A DNA stretch of 64,000 nt, from contig OY969816.1 of NCBI GenBank assembly GCA_963703385.1, positions 3,472,001 to 3,536,000 of the forward strand, read 5' to 3'. This document shows positions 32,438 through 41,233 of the stretch, one piece after another. This DNA comes from Rhodoblastus sp963703385 (GTDB lineage Bacteria; Pseudomonadota; Alphaproteobacteria; Rhizobiales; Beijerinckiaceae). Both the position numbers and the translations under genes were made by a program. Position 1 is the first letter of the stretch. Each line of letters opens with the position of its first letter. Below the pieces are notes generated by a model. It had not been told where the DNA came from and did not search any database. It worked only from the letters and a program-made list of their open reading frames with translations.

Positions 32438-33361
32438 ATGGACGCTTCCGAAGGTTTTGCGATCCCGGCCCTGCTGCTGCTGACGCGCTGGATTCACTTC
32501 GCGTCGGTTTTTGCCCTGTTCGGGTCGGCCTTGTTCTGGACTTATACGCCGGGCGCCTTTCCAGGCGCCCGGCGGGCGAGCGATATTCTGCTGCGCCTCG
32601 CAGCGCCGGTCGCGGCCCTTTCGGGCCTCGGCTGGATCGCCGCGATCATCGCCAATATGGCCGGCGGCTTCGAAAAAATCGCCGATCCGCAAACCCTGTC
32701 CTTGTTCTTCACCCAGACCCAATTCGGTCCGGTGGTCGAAATCCGCCTCGCTCTCTTCGTCCTCGCGCTTGGCCTCGCCGCATGGCCGATGGCGGCGGAC
32801 TCGCGGCGGCGGGCGATGATCCCGGTCGGCGCGGCGCTGCTGATCGATCAGGCCTGGCTCGGCCATGCCGCCGAAGGGTCCGGCGCAAAGGGCGCCTTGA
32901 TGGTGGGCGTCTATGGCGTGCATGTGCTTGCCGGCGCCGCCTGGCTCGGCGGCCTGCCGCCGCTGCTGTTCGCCCTGCGGGAAACCCGCGGACAAGGCGA
33001 CGATGAAACGCGCCGGCGGACGGTCGATCTTCTGTTGCGCTTTTCGGTCATCGCCATGCCGGCTGTCGCGCTGATCGTGGCCAGCGGCCTCGGCAATGTC
33101 GGCTTCCGCGTCGGCGCTTCGTTCCGGTGCACGTTCATGACCGATTACGGTTCTGTTTTGTGCGCCAAGGCGACTCTGGTCGTCGCCATGCTGGCGCTGG
33201 CCACTTACAATCGTTTCAGGGCGATGCCGCGCCTGCGGCTTGGTCCGGCGAACGAAAGGCAAAGCATTGGCCTTCAGAGGAGCGTGGCCTTCGAACTCGC
33301 GCTCGGCCTTTGTGTCCTCGCCGCCGCGGCGCTGCTGGGCGTGAGCCCGCCGCCGCAATGA
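32438..33361 (+). CDS. copD: Copper uptake/resistance membrane protein CopD
   Basis: A 307-residue inner-membrane protein with about eight spans. Family motifs are LLTRWIHFASVFALFGSALFW (first span), YGVHVLAGAAWLGGLPPLLF (His in the membrane), and TDYGSVLCAKATLVVAML with ALATYNRF near the end. CopD is thought to import copper across the inner membrane in partnership with CopC. ATG 32438 follows the copC stop by one base, so the two are translationally coupled. The cassette lacks copA/copB oxidases and an adjacent regulator. Confidence 0.92.
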   Translation: MDASEGFAIPALLLLTRWIHFASVFALFGSALFWTYTPGAFPGARRASDILLRLAAPVAALSGLGWIAAIIANMAGGFEKIADPQTLSLFFTQTQFGPVVEIRLALFVLALGLAAWPMAADSRRRAMIPVGAALLIDQAWLGHAAEGSGAKGALMVGVYGVHVLAGAAWLGGLPPLLFALRETRGQGDDETRRRTVDLLLRFSVIAMPAVALIVASGLGNVGFRVGASFRCTFMTDYGSVLCAKATLVVAMLALATYNRFRAMPRLRLGPANERQSIGLQRSVAFELALGLCVLAAAALLGVSPPPQ

Positions 33362-33382
33362 GTTGCGTTATTATGTGAGCGC

Positions 33383-33416
33383 AAAAAAGAATTCGCGCGC
33401 CGATGTCGGACGCGCG
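33383..33416 (-). terminator. Rho-independent terminator for the ClC gene
   Basis: A bulged GC-rich hairpin (CGCGCG paired with CGCGCG, extended by CCGA/TCGG) is followed on the minus strand by CTTTTTTG. It lies 67 bp beyond the ClC stop codon in the convergent gap with copD. Confidence 0.65.
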
Positions 33417-33482
33417 CCAATGGGGAAGAGGAGCGGAAAAAACGAGCGTCGTGAAATCACCGTCGCCGCCGGCCCCTTTGGA

Positions 33483-35252
33483 TCAGCCATAGGGCTTGAG
33501 GCCCTCGGCGACTGAATCGCCGATATGTTCGCGGGTGATGATTCCGACGACATTTTGCGCGCGCGGGCGAAGCTTGGCGGCGATCACCACCGCGGTGGAG
33601 GCGCGCCGGCGCGCCATATGCGAGACGATGTCGAACATAATGTCGCCTTCGTGCGCGATGACGAAATTTTTTTGCGCCATGTCGCCCACGCGCACGCCGG
33701 GATCGGCCTGTTCGACGCCGCAGTGCAATTCCATGTTCACCCTGATGACGCCGACCAGCCGCTCGCCTCGCGTCACCACGACATGTTTCATGCCGCCGGC
33801 ATAAGCGGGATCGCGCAGGAAGGCGGAGAAATCGGCGTCGGCCGGCAGCAGAACGGGATCGCGCTGCATCACCTCGCCGGCGAGGCGCACCATGAACATG
33901 TTGGCGTGCAGGGCCTTGGGCACGAAATGGCCGCGTTTGACCAGCTTGATCGTGTATATGTCCTCGCGGCTGAGCAGGCGGCGCACGCCGAGCGCCAGGG
34001 CGACCGCCATGATCGTCGGCATGACGATATCGTAATCGCGGGTCATTTCGAACAGCATGGTGACGGCGGTCATGGCCGCGCCGGTGGCGCCGCCGACCAT
34101 GGCCGCCATGCCGACAATGGCGCAGCTCGCCGGATCGGCGCCGATTGACGGCGCAAAATGATGAAAGAAGGCTCCGACGCTCGCCCCGAGCGTCGCGCCC
34201 ATGAACAGGGATGGCGAAAAAATGCCGCCCGATCCGCCCGAGCCCAGGCTCGTCGTCGTCGCATAAAGTTTCGCGGCCATGAGCGCCAGCAGCAGCGCCG
34301 GCGCGGCCAAATCTTCCTTGAGGATCGCCTCGATGGCCGCATAGCCGACGCCCTCGACATAATAATGCCCGGCGAGGCGAAACAGGGAATAGAACAGCAC
34401 GCCGACCGACGCCATGCCGATGGCGTGGCGCAGATAGCGATTGCCGATGCGCGCATATAAATCCTCGATGGCCGGCAGGCCACGGACGAAAGCGGCGGCG
34501 GCCAGGCCGGCGAGAACGCCGATGAGGCCGTAGATCAGAAGCTGCGACGCCGTGGCGGCGTGATCCGCCAGCAGATGGGCCGGCACATCGAAAGCCGGCC
34601 TGACGCCGAAAAAGATCCGGCCGATGAAAGTGGAGACGCCGGTCGCCAGCGCCACCGGCAGGAAGGTCCGGGCGCTCACCTCCGGCATCATCAGCTCGAT
34701 CGCGAACATCACGCCGCCGATCGGGGTGTTGAAGGTGGCGGCGATGCCGGCCCCGGCCCCGGCGGCGACCAGGGTGATGCGCTGCCAGGTCGCCATGGGT
34801 ACGATCTGCCCGATTGTCGAGCCGAGCGAGGCGCCGATCTGGATGATCGGACCCTCGCGGCCGATCGCCGCGCCGGAGCCGATCGATATGGCCGAGGCCA
34901 GCGATTTGATGGTGGCGACGATCGGCCTGATGCGCCCTTCGTTGTAATAAATGGCGTCCATCACTTCCGGCACGCCATGGCCGCGCGCCTCGGGCGCGAA
35001 GGTCTCCACCAGGAATGTGACGATCAGTCCGCCGACCACGGGGGAGAGAATGACGAAGGCGCCGAAGCGGCTTTCCGGGGTGAAGACATTGGCGTCATAA
35101 GAAAAAGCGAAGCGGCCGTGGAAGGCGATATTGTGGATGAGGCCGATGAGGTCGCGAAAGATCACCGCGCCGAAGCCGGCCCCGACGCCGATGACGACCC
35201 CGAGCAGGGAGAGCCGGAAGAGACCGATCCGCGCCGGCAGCCGAAACCTCAT
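33483..35252 (-). CDS. ClC-family chloride channel/antiporter with C-terminal CBS pair
   Basis: A 589-residue membrane protein. ClC landmarks are the gating Glu in GSGAAIGREGPIIQIGASLG and the anion-binding loop GSGGSGGIFSPSLFMG. The first anion loop, GSGIP in most members, reads GHGVPE here. After about ten to twelve membrane helices, residues 450-589 form a CBS domain pair (MQRDPVLLPADADFS, MKHVVVTRGERLVGVI, NFVIAHEGDIMFDIV), which in other ClCs binds nucleotides. Ion selectivity cannot be deduced. ATG 35252 is preceded by an AAGGGGA ribosome site. It is divergent from the acyl-CoA dehydrogenase. Confidence 0.92.
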   Translation of the reverse strand: MRFRLPARIGLFRLSLLGVVIGVGAGFGAVIFRDLIGLIHNIAFHGRFAFSYDANVFTPESRFGAFVILSPVVGGLIVTFLVETFAPEARGHGVPEVMDAIYYNEGRIRPIVATIKSLASAISIGSGAAIGREGPIIQIGASLGSTIGQIVPMATWQRITLVAAGAGAGIAATFNTPIGGVMFAIELMMPEVSARTFLPVALATGVSTFIGRIFFGVRPAFDVPAHLLADHAATASQLLIYGLIGVLAGLAAAAFVRGLPAIEDLYARIGNRYLRHAIGMASVGVLFYSLFRLAGHYYVEGVGYAAIEAILKEDLAAPALLLALMAAKLYATTTSLGSGGSGGIFSPSLFMGATLGASVGAFFHHFAPSIGADPASCAIVGMAAMVGGATGAAMTAVTMLFEMTRDYDIVMPTIMAVALALGVRRLLSREDIYTIKLVKRGHFVPKALHANMFMVRLAGEVMQRDPVLLPADADFSAFLRDPAYAGGMKHVVVTRGERLVGVIRVNMELHCGVEQADPGVRVGDMAQKNFVIAHEGDIMFDIVSHMARRRASTAVVIAAKLRPRAQNVVGIITREHIGDSVAEGLKPYG

Positions 35253-35506
35253 CTGTTCCCCTTCCTGCTCGCCGCGCGATCGGGCGCCACATTGGTCGCG
35301 GCAAGACAAAACCTAGAGCAGGATGGCGCGGCTGGGAAAGCGATTTTTGCCCCAAGTCGATGATCGGACAATGAAAAGGGACGACATCGCGCCGGCGTCG
35401 TCCCGGGTGACTCTGCCGGCCTAGGCAAAAGCCGAACAGCGCTCAGGTTGAGTTCGGCGGGGGCGCGGATTAGCTTGCCTGCTCCCACCTTTCCTCGGAG
35501 TCTCCC

Positions 35507-37294
35507 ATGTCCACCTATGACGCCCCGATCCGCGACATGATTTTCGCCATGAAGACGGTCGGCGGTTTCGACCGGATCGCCGCTCTGCCCGGCAATGAGG
35601 AGGTTTCGGAAGACCTGGTCGAGGCCATTTTCGAGGAGGCGCGCAAATTCGCACGCGATGTTCTCGCGCCCCTCAATCATCCGGGCGACAAGCAGGGCTG
35701 CGTCTGCAAGGACGGCGTGGTGACCACGCCGGAGGGAATCAAACAGGCCTTCGCCGCCTTTCGCGAGAATGGCTGGCACGCCATGCCGGCGCCGCTCGAC
35801 TATGGCGGGCAGGGCCTGCCGAGCCTGGTCTCGACGCCGGTGCTGGAAATGTGGACGGGGGCCAATCTCGCCTTTTCCTTGTGCCAGATGCTCACGCTCG
35901 GCGCCATCGCCGCCATCGACCATCACGGCTCTCAGGCCCAGAAGGACCTCTATCTGCCGAAAATGGTTGCGGGGACCTGGACCGGCACGATGAATCTCAC
36001 CGAGCCGCAGGCGGGCTCGGACCTCGCCGCCGTGCGGACCAAGGCCGTTCCCGACGGCGATTTTTTTCGCCTTACCGGCACGAAAATCTTCATCACCTGG
36101 GGCGAGAACGATGTCGCCGAGAATATCATCCATATGGTGCTCGCCCGCCTGCCCGACGCGCCGCCCGGCGTGAAGGGCATTTCGCTGTTCATCGCGCCCA
36201 AATTCCTGGTCAACGCCGATGGCTCGCTCGGCGCCCGCAACGATCTGGTGTGCGCCTCGATCGAGCACAAGCTCGGCATCCACGGCAGCCCCACCGCGGT
36301 GATGTCCTTCGGCGACAAGGCCGGCGCGGTCGGTTATCTCGTCGGCGAGGCCAATCGCGGCCTCGAATATATGTTCACCATGATGAACCACGCCCGGCTG
36401 AACGTCGGGCTCGAGGGCGTGGCGATCGCCGAGCGCGCCTTCCAGCAGGCGCGCGATTACGCGTTTCAGCGCATCCAGGGCCGGCCGATCGGGGCCGAAA
36501 GCGGCGCGTCGATCGCTTATCATCCCGACGTCAAGCGCATGCTTCTCGACATGAAAGCGAAGGTCGAGGCGATGCGGGTTTTGGCTTATTTCACCGCCGG
36601 CCAGACGGATGTCGCCCATGCTTCGCCCGACCAGGGGGAAGCGGCGGCGGCGCAGGCGCTGGTCGATCTGCTGGTGCCGGTGGTGAAAGGCTGGTGCACC
36701 GAAAGCGCGGTCGAAATCGCCTCGACCGGGGTCCAGGTCCATGGCGGCATGGGGTTCATCGAGGAGACCGGCGCCGCCCAGCATTACCGTGACGCCCGCA
36801 TCACCCCGATCTATGAGGGCACGACCGCGATCCAGGCCAACGATCTCGTCGGCCGGAAAATCGCGCGCGACAAGGGCGCGGCGGCCGAACGCCTGATCGA
36901 GGCGGTCCGCGCGACGGCGGCCGAACTCGAAACATCGTCGGACGCCGAGATCGTCACGCTCGGGCAGGCGCTGACCGCGCCGACGGCGCGGCTGCAATAT
37001 GCGGTCGAATGGGTCGTGGCGAATCATGGCTCGGCGCCGGCGCAGACCGCCGCCGCAGGCGTTCCGCTCATCCATCAGTTCGGGATCACCATCGGCTTCT
37101 GGCTGCTGGCGCGACAGGCGGCGTGGGCGTCGGACCTTCGCAACGAAAACGGCGCTGACGCTTCTTTCCTGAACGGCAAGATTGCGCTCGCCAAACATTT
37201 CGCCGGCCATGTCCTGCCCCATGCCGAGGGCTTTTTCAGAGCCGCGACCGAAGGCTCGGCGAGCGTCGCGGCTTTCGACGCGGCGGGGATTTAA
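35507..37294 (+). CDS. Acyl-CoA dehydrogenase with extended C-terminal domain
   Basis: A 595-residue FAD-dependent acyl-CoA dehydrogenase, longer than the usual 380-400 residues. It matches the subgroup with an extra N- and C-terminal domain that includes the DmdC-type (methylmercaptopropionyl-CoA) enzymes. Motifs are MNLTEPQAGSDLAAVRT, GTKIFITWGENDVAENI, HARLNVGLEGVAIAERA, HGGMGFIEETGAAQHYRD and IYEGTTAIQANDLVGRK, the last with the catalytic Glu. The substrate is not determined; straight-chain acyl-CoA is equally possible. A GGAGTCTCCC site precedes ATG 35507. No other beta-oxidation genes are adjacent. Confidence 0.93.
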   Translation: MSTYDAPIRDMIFAMKTVGGFDRIAALPGNEEVSEDLVEAIFEEARKFARDVLAPLNHPGDKQGCVCKDGVVTTPEGIKQAFAAFRENGWHAMPAPLDYGGQGLPSLVSTPVLEMWTGANLAFSLCQMLTLGAIAAIDHHGSQAQKDLYLPKMVAGTWTGTMNLTEPQAGSDLAAVRTKAVPDGDFFRLTGTKIFITWGENDVAENIIHMVLARLPDAPPGVKGISLFIAPKFLVNADGSLGARNDLVCASIEHKLGIHGSPTAVMSFGDKAGAVGYLVGEANRGLEYMFTMMNHARLNVGLEGVAIAERAFQQARDYAFQRIQGRPIGAESGASIAYHPDVKRMLLDMKAKVEAMRVLAYFTAGQTDVAHASPDQGEAAAAQALVDLLVPVVKGWCTESAVEIASTGVQVHGGMGFIEETGAAQHYRDARITPIYEGTTAIQANDLVGRKIARDKGAAAERLIEAVRATAAELETSSDAEIVTLGQALTAPTARLQYAVEWVVANHGSAPAQTAAAGVPLIHQFGITIGFWLLARQAAWASDLRNENGADASFLNGKIALAKHFAGHVLPHAEGFFRAATEGSASVAAFDAAGI

Positions 37295-37567
37295 CCCGCG
37301 TTTCTCGCATGGCGTCGGCCTGCGCCAGCCCGGGACGACGACGGGGCAGGAGAATGGCGAGAGGCCGATGCGCCGCATCGGCCATGCCGATTCTCCCGTG
37401 GCGCTTCGGCGGCATAAGCCAAAAACCCACGCTTTCGCGAGCGGCCCGCGAAGGAGCGCCATTTTAGATGAATTCTAATCTCTTTGTCATCGCTTGGTCT
37501 TGGGAATTTCCTTGATTAATGGTGGCGACGATCGGAAACCGGGTTGGGATCGTCACGGATGGGTCGG

Positions 37568-39637
37568 ATGAAGTTGAACGGATTTTTTGGCGTCGCGGCA
37601 TGTTCCCTGCTGGCGCTTTGCTGGAGCGGCGCGAATTTTGGGCGCGCTCTGGCCGCCGACCTGCCGAGCCAGAAGGAAGCGCCCGCGGCGCCGGTTGACC
37701 CCTGGAGCGGCTTTTATGTCGGCGGGCATTTCGGCTGGGCCTGGGGCGATTCGAGCTGGTCCGGCGCCGGCGCTTCGGGCTCGTTCGGCATCGCCCAGCC
37801 GCTCGATTCGTTTCAGGAATCCGGCAGCTTCCTCACCGGCGTCCAGGGCGGCTATAACTACCGCCTGCCTAACCATCTCATAGTCGGCGCAGAAATCGAC
37901 GCGACTGCGCCAAGCTTTCCCGATCCCAACGGCCTGACGACCGGCGGCGTCTCGAATTTCCTCTCGCCCGCGATCGGCGCCGCCAGCTACAGCGAGAATG
38001 TTCTCGCCGCCGGAACCGCCCGCGCGCGCATCGGCTATGCGCCCGACAACTGGTTCTATTACGCTACCGCAGGCTTGGCCTGGACGCGCGACCAGCAAAT
38101 CCTGACCCAGACGGCGAGCGGCGTGACCGACACGGTCGATATCTGGCGGTTCGGCTGGGCGGCGGGCGCGGGCGTCGAGACGCGGATCGCGGCCAACTGG
38201 ACCGCCAAGCTCGAATATCTTTATACGGGTTATCCTGACAAGAGCAGCTATTTCCCGACGAACGGCCAGTCCCTCCGTTCGAATTGGGACGAGCAGGAGC
38301 TGCGCGCCGGCGTCAACTACCACTTCCCCGCGGACGGCGTCCCGACGGCGGATTCGCTGTCAGCGCTCGATTCCGACCGCGTGAATTTCCACGCCCAGAG
38401 CACTTTCGTCGAGCAGGCCTATCCGTCGTTCCACGCGCCTTACACGGGGCCGAACAGCCTTCCGGGAACCGGCGAGGGACGCGAGACTTTCGACCTCACG
38501 CTCTTCGCCGGCCTGCGCCTGTGGGACGGCGCGGAAGCCTGGGTCGATCCCGAACTCGACCAGGGTTTCGGTTTCGCCAACACCCATGGCGTCGCGGGCT
38601 TTCCCAGCGCGGAATCCTACAAGCTCGGCAGCGAATATCCCTACGGGCGCGTCCAGCGCTATTTCATTCGCCAGACCATCGATCTCGGCGGCGAAAGCCA
38701 GAAAGTGGACCCCGACCTCAACCAGTTCGCGGGAACCCAGACCTCGGACCGCATCGTGCTGACCGTGGGCAAATTCGCGATCGTCGATATTTTCGACACC
38801 AACAAATACGCCAACAACCCCAAGGGCGACTTCCTGAACTGGACGGTCATCAACGCCGGCAGCTTCGATTACGCGGGCGACGGCTGGGGTTATACTTATG
38901 GCGCCGCCGCCGAATATTATTTCAACCGCTGGACGATTCGCGGCGGCGTCTTCGACCTCTCGGTGACGCCGGCCGGCGGCGCGCTGAACGCTCTGGCCTA
39001 TGGCGTCGATCCTACCTTCGACCAGTTCCAGATGGTGGGGGAAATCGAGGAGCGGCACGAGCTTTGGGGCCAGCCGGGCAAGATCAAGATCACCGGCTTC
39101 GTCGGCCGCGGCCGCGCCGGCGAGTATGACGAGGCGCTCGATCTCGCGGCGGCGACCGGCATAGACCCGAGCCTCGCGCTCGCCGACACCCGCCATTATG
39201 ACAGCCGTCCCGGCGTCAGCGTCAATCTGGAGCAGCAGGTGAGCGAAAATGTCGGCGTCTTCGCGCGCGCCGGCTGGGCCAACGGCCAGATCGAGCCGTG
39301 GGATTTCACCGACGTCGACGGGACGGTGGAAGCAGGCGTCTCGGTTTCGGGCAAACCCTGGGGCCGGCCGGACGACACCTGGGGCCTGGCGGGCGTCATC
39401 AACGAGATTTCCGCCGCGCATGAGGCCTATCTCGACGCCGGCGGCCTTGGCATTCTGGTGGGCGACGGAATGCTTCCGAACGCCAGCACCGAGAAAATCA
39501 TCGAGACTTATTACAATTACGCGCTGACGCCCTCGACGAAACTCGGCCTCGATTATCAGTTCATCGCCGATCCCGGATATAATACCCAGCGTGGCCCGGC
39601 GAACTTCTTCGCCGCGCGCGTCCACTGGCAGTTTTAG
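37568..39637 (+). CDS. Double-barrel outer-membrane porin: Omp25-like N-domain fused to OprB-type porin
   Basis: A 689-residue outer-membrane protein with a signal peptide (ACSLLALCWSGANFGRALA). Residues about 35-265 form an eight-stranded barrel of the Omp25/OmpA-like type (DPWSGFYVGGHFGWAWGDSS, GVQGGYNYRLPNHLIVGAEI, ARARIGYAPDNWFYYATAGL, LKAG-type LRAGVNYHF). From about residue 285 to the end the sequence is an OprB-type carbohydrate-selective porin (LFAGLRLWDGAEAWVDPELD, GFANTHGVAGFPS, KIKITGFVGRGR, LGLDYQFIADPGYN with the terminal VHWQF). Two complete barrel domains in one chain is unusual. ATG 37568 is chosen; ATG 37559 lies three codons upstream. Confidence 0.85.
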   Translation: MKLNGFFGVAACSLLALCWSGANFGRALAADLPSQKEAPAAPVDPWSGFYVGGHFGWAWGDSSWSGAGASGSFGIAQPLDSFQESGSFLTGVQGGYNYRLPNHLIVGAEIDATAPSFPDPNGLTTGGVSNFLSPAIGAASYSENVLAAGTARARIGYAPDNWFYYATAGLAWTRDQQILTQTASGVTDTVDIWRFGWAAGAGVETRIAANWTAKLEYLYTGYPDKSSYFPTNGQSLRSNWDEQELRAGVNYHFPADGVPTADSLSALDSDRVNFHAQSTFVEQAYPSFHAPYTGPNSLPGTGEGRETFDLTLFAGLRLWDGAEAWVDPELDQGFGFANTHGVAGFPSAESYKLGSEYPYGRVQRYFIRQTIDLGGESQKVDPDLNQFAGTQTSDRIVLTVGKFAIVDIFDTNKYANNPKGDFLNWTVINAGSFDYAGDGWGYTYGAAAEYYFNRWTIRGGVFDLSVTPAGGALNALAYGVDPTFDQFQMVGEIEERHELWGQPGKIKITGFVGRGRAGEYDEALDLAAATGIDPSLALADTRHYDSRPGVSVNLEQQVSENVGVFARAGWANGQIEPWDFTDVDGTVEAGVSVSGKPWGRPDDTWGLAGVINEISAAHEAYLDAGGLGILVGDGMLPNASTEKIIETYYNYALTPSTKLGLDYQFIADPGYNTQRGPANFFAARVHWQF

Positions 39638-39976
39638 CTTTTTCGCTCACGCTGCGCCGGCGCCGTGGCGTTTTGGTCGACGCTTGCGCCTTCATGAAGA
39701 TGTCACAAAGACAAAATACGGCAGAACCTCTGCATGGTTACGCCGCCAATCCCTCGGGAACTGATCTTGCCCGCGTCAAAACTCGAAAGTGCGTGTCTTA
39801 ACCGTCACACAACGCTGAAAAATTCGCGCGGGGCTTGAAGGAGCGGCGCGCCCTTGAGCCCGCCGATAGACCTTTGCCGGCAAAGCCGGCATAAGGTCCG
39901 GGAGTCTCAAAAGCCTTTGGCCGCGCTCGCGCGGCGGCCATTGCCCCGCCGCAATTCACACCGGATCGGTCTGGCC
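39638..39976 (+). promoter_or_regulatory. Intergenic region upstream of the RND efflux operon
   Basis: These 339 bp hold no credible gene. The clearest element is a tight hairpin TGCCGGC-AAA-GCCGGCA at 39875-39891, about 85 bp before the adaptor start codon, without a T-run. Promoters for the efflux operon should be in this stretch, but no regulator-binding box was identified and no regulator gene is adjacent. Confidence 0.35.
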
Positions 39977-41185
39977 ATGGAACCGCGAAAGAGAGCGCAA
40001 TGGGTTGACATCGGCGGGTTCATCGTCGTCGCCGTCGCGGCCTTCGTCGCTTATTATTATCTCGGCGGCAAGGACCGTTGGCCTTTCCGGCAGCCTTCCC
40101 CGCAAAAACTGCTCCCGGTCGCTTCAGCGCCCGGAGGCCCGCAAACCGTCGAGCTGACGGGCAAGCAGCTTGAGCTGGTCAAACTGGGCAAGGTCGAGAC
40201 GCGCGCTTTTCGCATCGTCAAAACAGCCGTCGGCGCCGTCGATTTCGACCAGGATCGCTCGACCCAGGTCTCCACGCCCTATCAGGGGCGTGTTCTGGAG
40301 GTTTTCGTCAATCTGGGGGATCGGGTCAAAAGCGGCGATCCGCTGTTCACCATCGAAAGTCCCGATCTGATGAGCGCGGAAGCGACGCTGATCCAGACCG
40401 CAGGCGTTCTTGACCTCGCCAACGCCAATCTCGTCCGCTTGCGCGGCGCCGCCAAATTGGGCGGCACGGCGCAGAAGGACCTCGATCAGGCGATTTCAGA
40501 TCAGAAAACGGCGGAGGGAAATTTCAAGGCCGCCCGGCTGGCGCTCGGCGTCTTCGGCAAGACCAACGACGAGATCGGCGCCATTGCCAAAGATCGCAAG
40601 GTCGATCCCGCCCTCATCATTCGCAGTCCGGCCGACGGCGTCGTCTCGGCGCGGATCGCCGCTCCGGGACTGTTGGTCCAGCCTGGAAATACGCCGCTGA
40701 CCGTCAGCGACGATTCGGCCATGTGGTTGAATGCTTTTGTCGTCGAAGCCGACGCGCCGGCGATTTCGGTTGGCGACGCGGTCATCGCCCGCGTGCCCGC
40801 CGCGTCGGAGGCGCCGTTCACGGCCAAGGTATCGCGGGTCGCCCTCTCCGTCGATCCCGTCACCCACCGCCAGCTGGTGCGCATGGCGATCGACAACAAG
40901 GCGCGAACCTTGCGCGCCGGCATGATGGCGACTTTCGAGATCGCCGTCGCGCAGCCCGCGCTGTCGCCGAGCATTGCGGCGGCCGGCGTGGTGCGCGAGG
41001 GCGACGGCTCGATGACCGCATGGGTCCGGCAGGACCAGACCCATTTCGCGCAGCGCGTCGTCAAGGTCGGCGTCCAGCAGGACGGGCAGGATCAGATTCT
41101 CTCAGGCCTGAAAGACGGCGAGCCGGTGATCGTCGATGGCGCCGTCTTTGTCGACAATATGCTCAACGCCGGCCCGTCCGACTGA
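39977..41185 (+). CDS. RND efflux periplasmic adaptor (CusB-like membrane fusion protein)
   Basis: A 402-residue membrane fusion protein. An N-terminal membrane anchor (IGGFIVVAVAAFVAYYYLGG) precedes the barrel-sandwich domain (VSTPYQGRVLEVFVNLGDRV, KSGDPLFTIESPDLMSAE), an alpha-hairpin of about residues 130-200 and the second lipoyl half (IIRSPADGVVSARIAAPGL). Beta-barrel and membrane-proximal domains complete it. It links the inner-membrane RND pump to the outer-membrane channel. ATG 39977 starts the anchor; an upstream frame to 39854 lacks conserved character. It is the first gene of a three-gene operon. Heavy-metal specificity is inferred from the pump. Confidence 0.9.
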   Translation: MEPRKRAQWVDIGGFIVVAVAAFVAYYYLGGKDRWPFRQPSPQKLLPVASAPGGPQTVELTGKQLELVKLGKVETRAFRIVKTAVGAVDFDQDRSTQVSTPYQGRVLEVFVNLGDRVKSGDPLFTIESPDLMSAEATLIQTAGVLDLANANLVRLRGAAKLGGTAQKDLDQAISDQKTAEGNFKAARLALGVFGKTNDEIGAIAKDRKVDPALIIRSPADGVVSARIAAPGLLVQPGNTPLTVSDDSAMWLNAFVVEADAPAISVGDAVIARVPAASEAPFTAKVSRVALSVDPVTHRQLVRMAIDNKARTLRAGMMATFEIAVAQPALSPSIAAAGVVREGDGSMTAWVRQDQTHFAQRVVKVGVQQDGQDQILSGLKDGEPVIVDGAVFVDNMLNAGPSD

Positions 41186-41233
41186 TCTGCCAACTCCTTC
41201 CCTCCGGCAAGACCCGCCTCCGAGACCAGAACT

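Noticed and set aside
35313..35345. CTAGAGCAGG sequence upstream of the ClC gene, resembling a rhizobial repeat end
   Set aside because: No inverted partner was found nearby, so it cannot be called an element.
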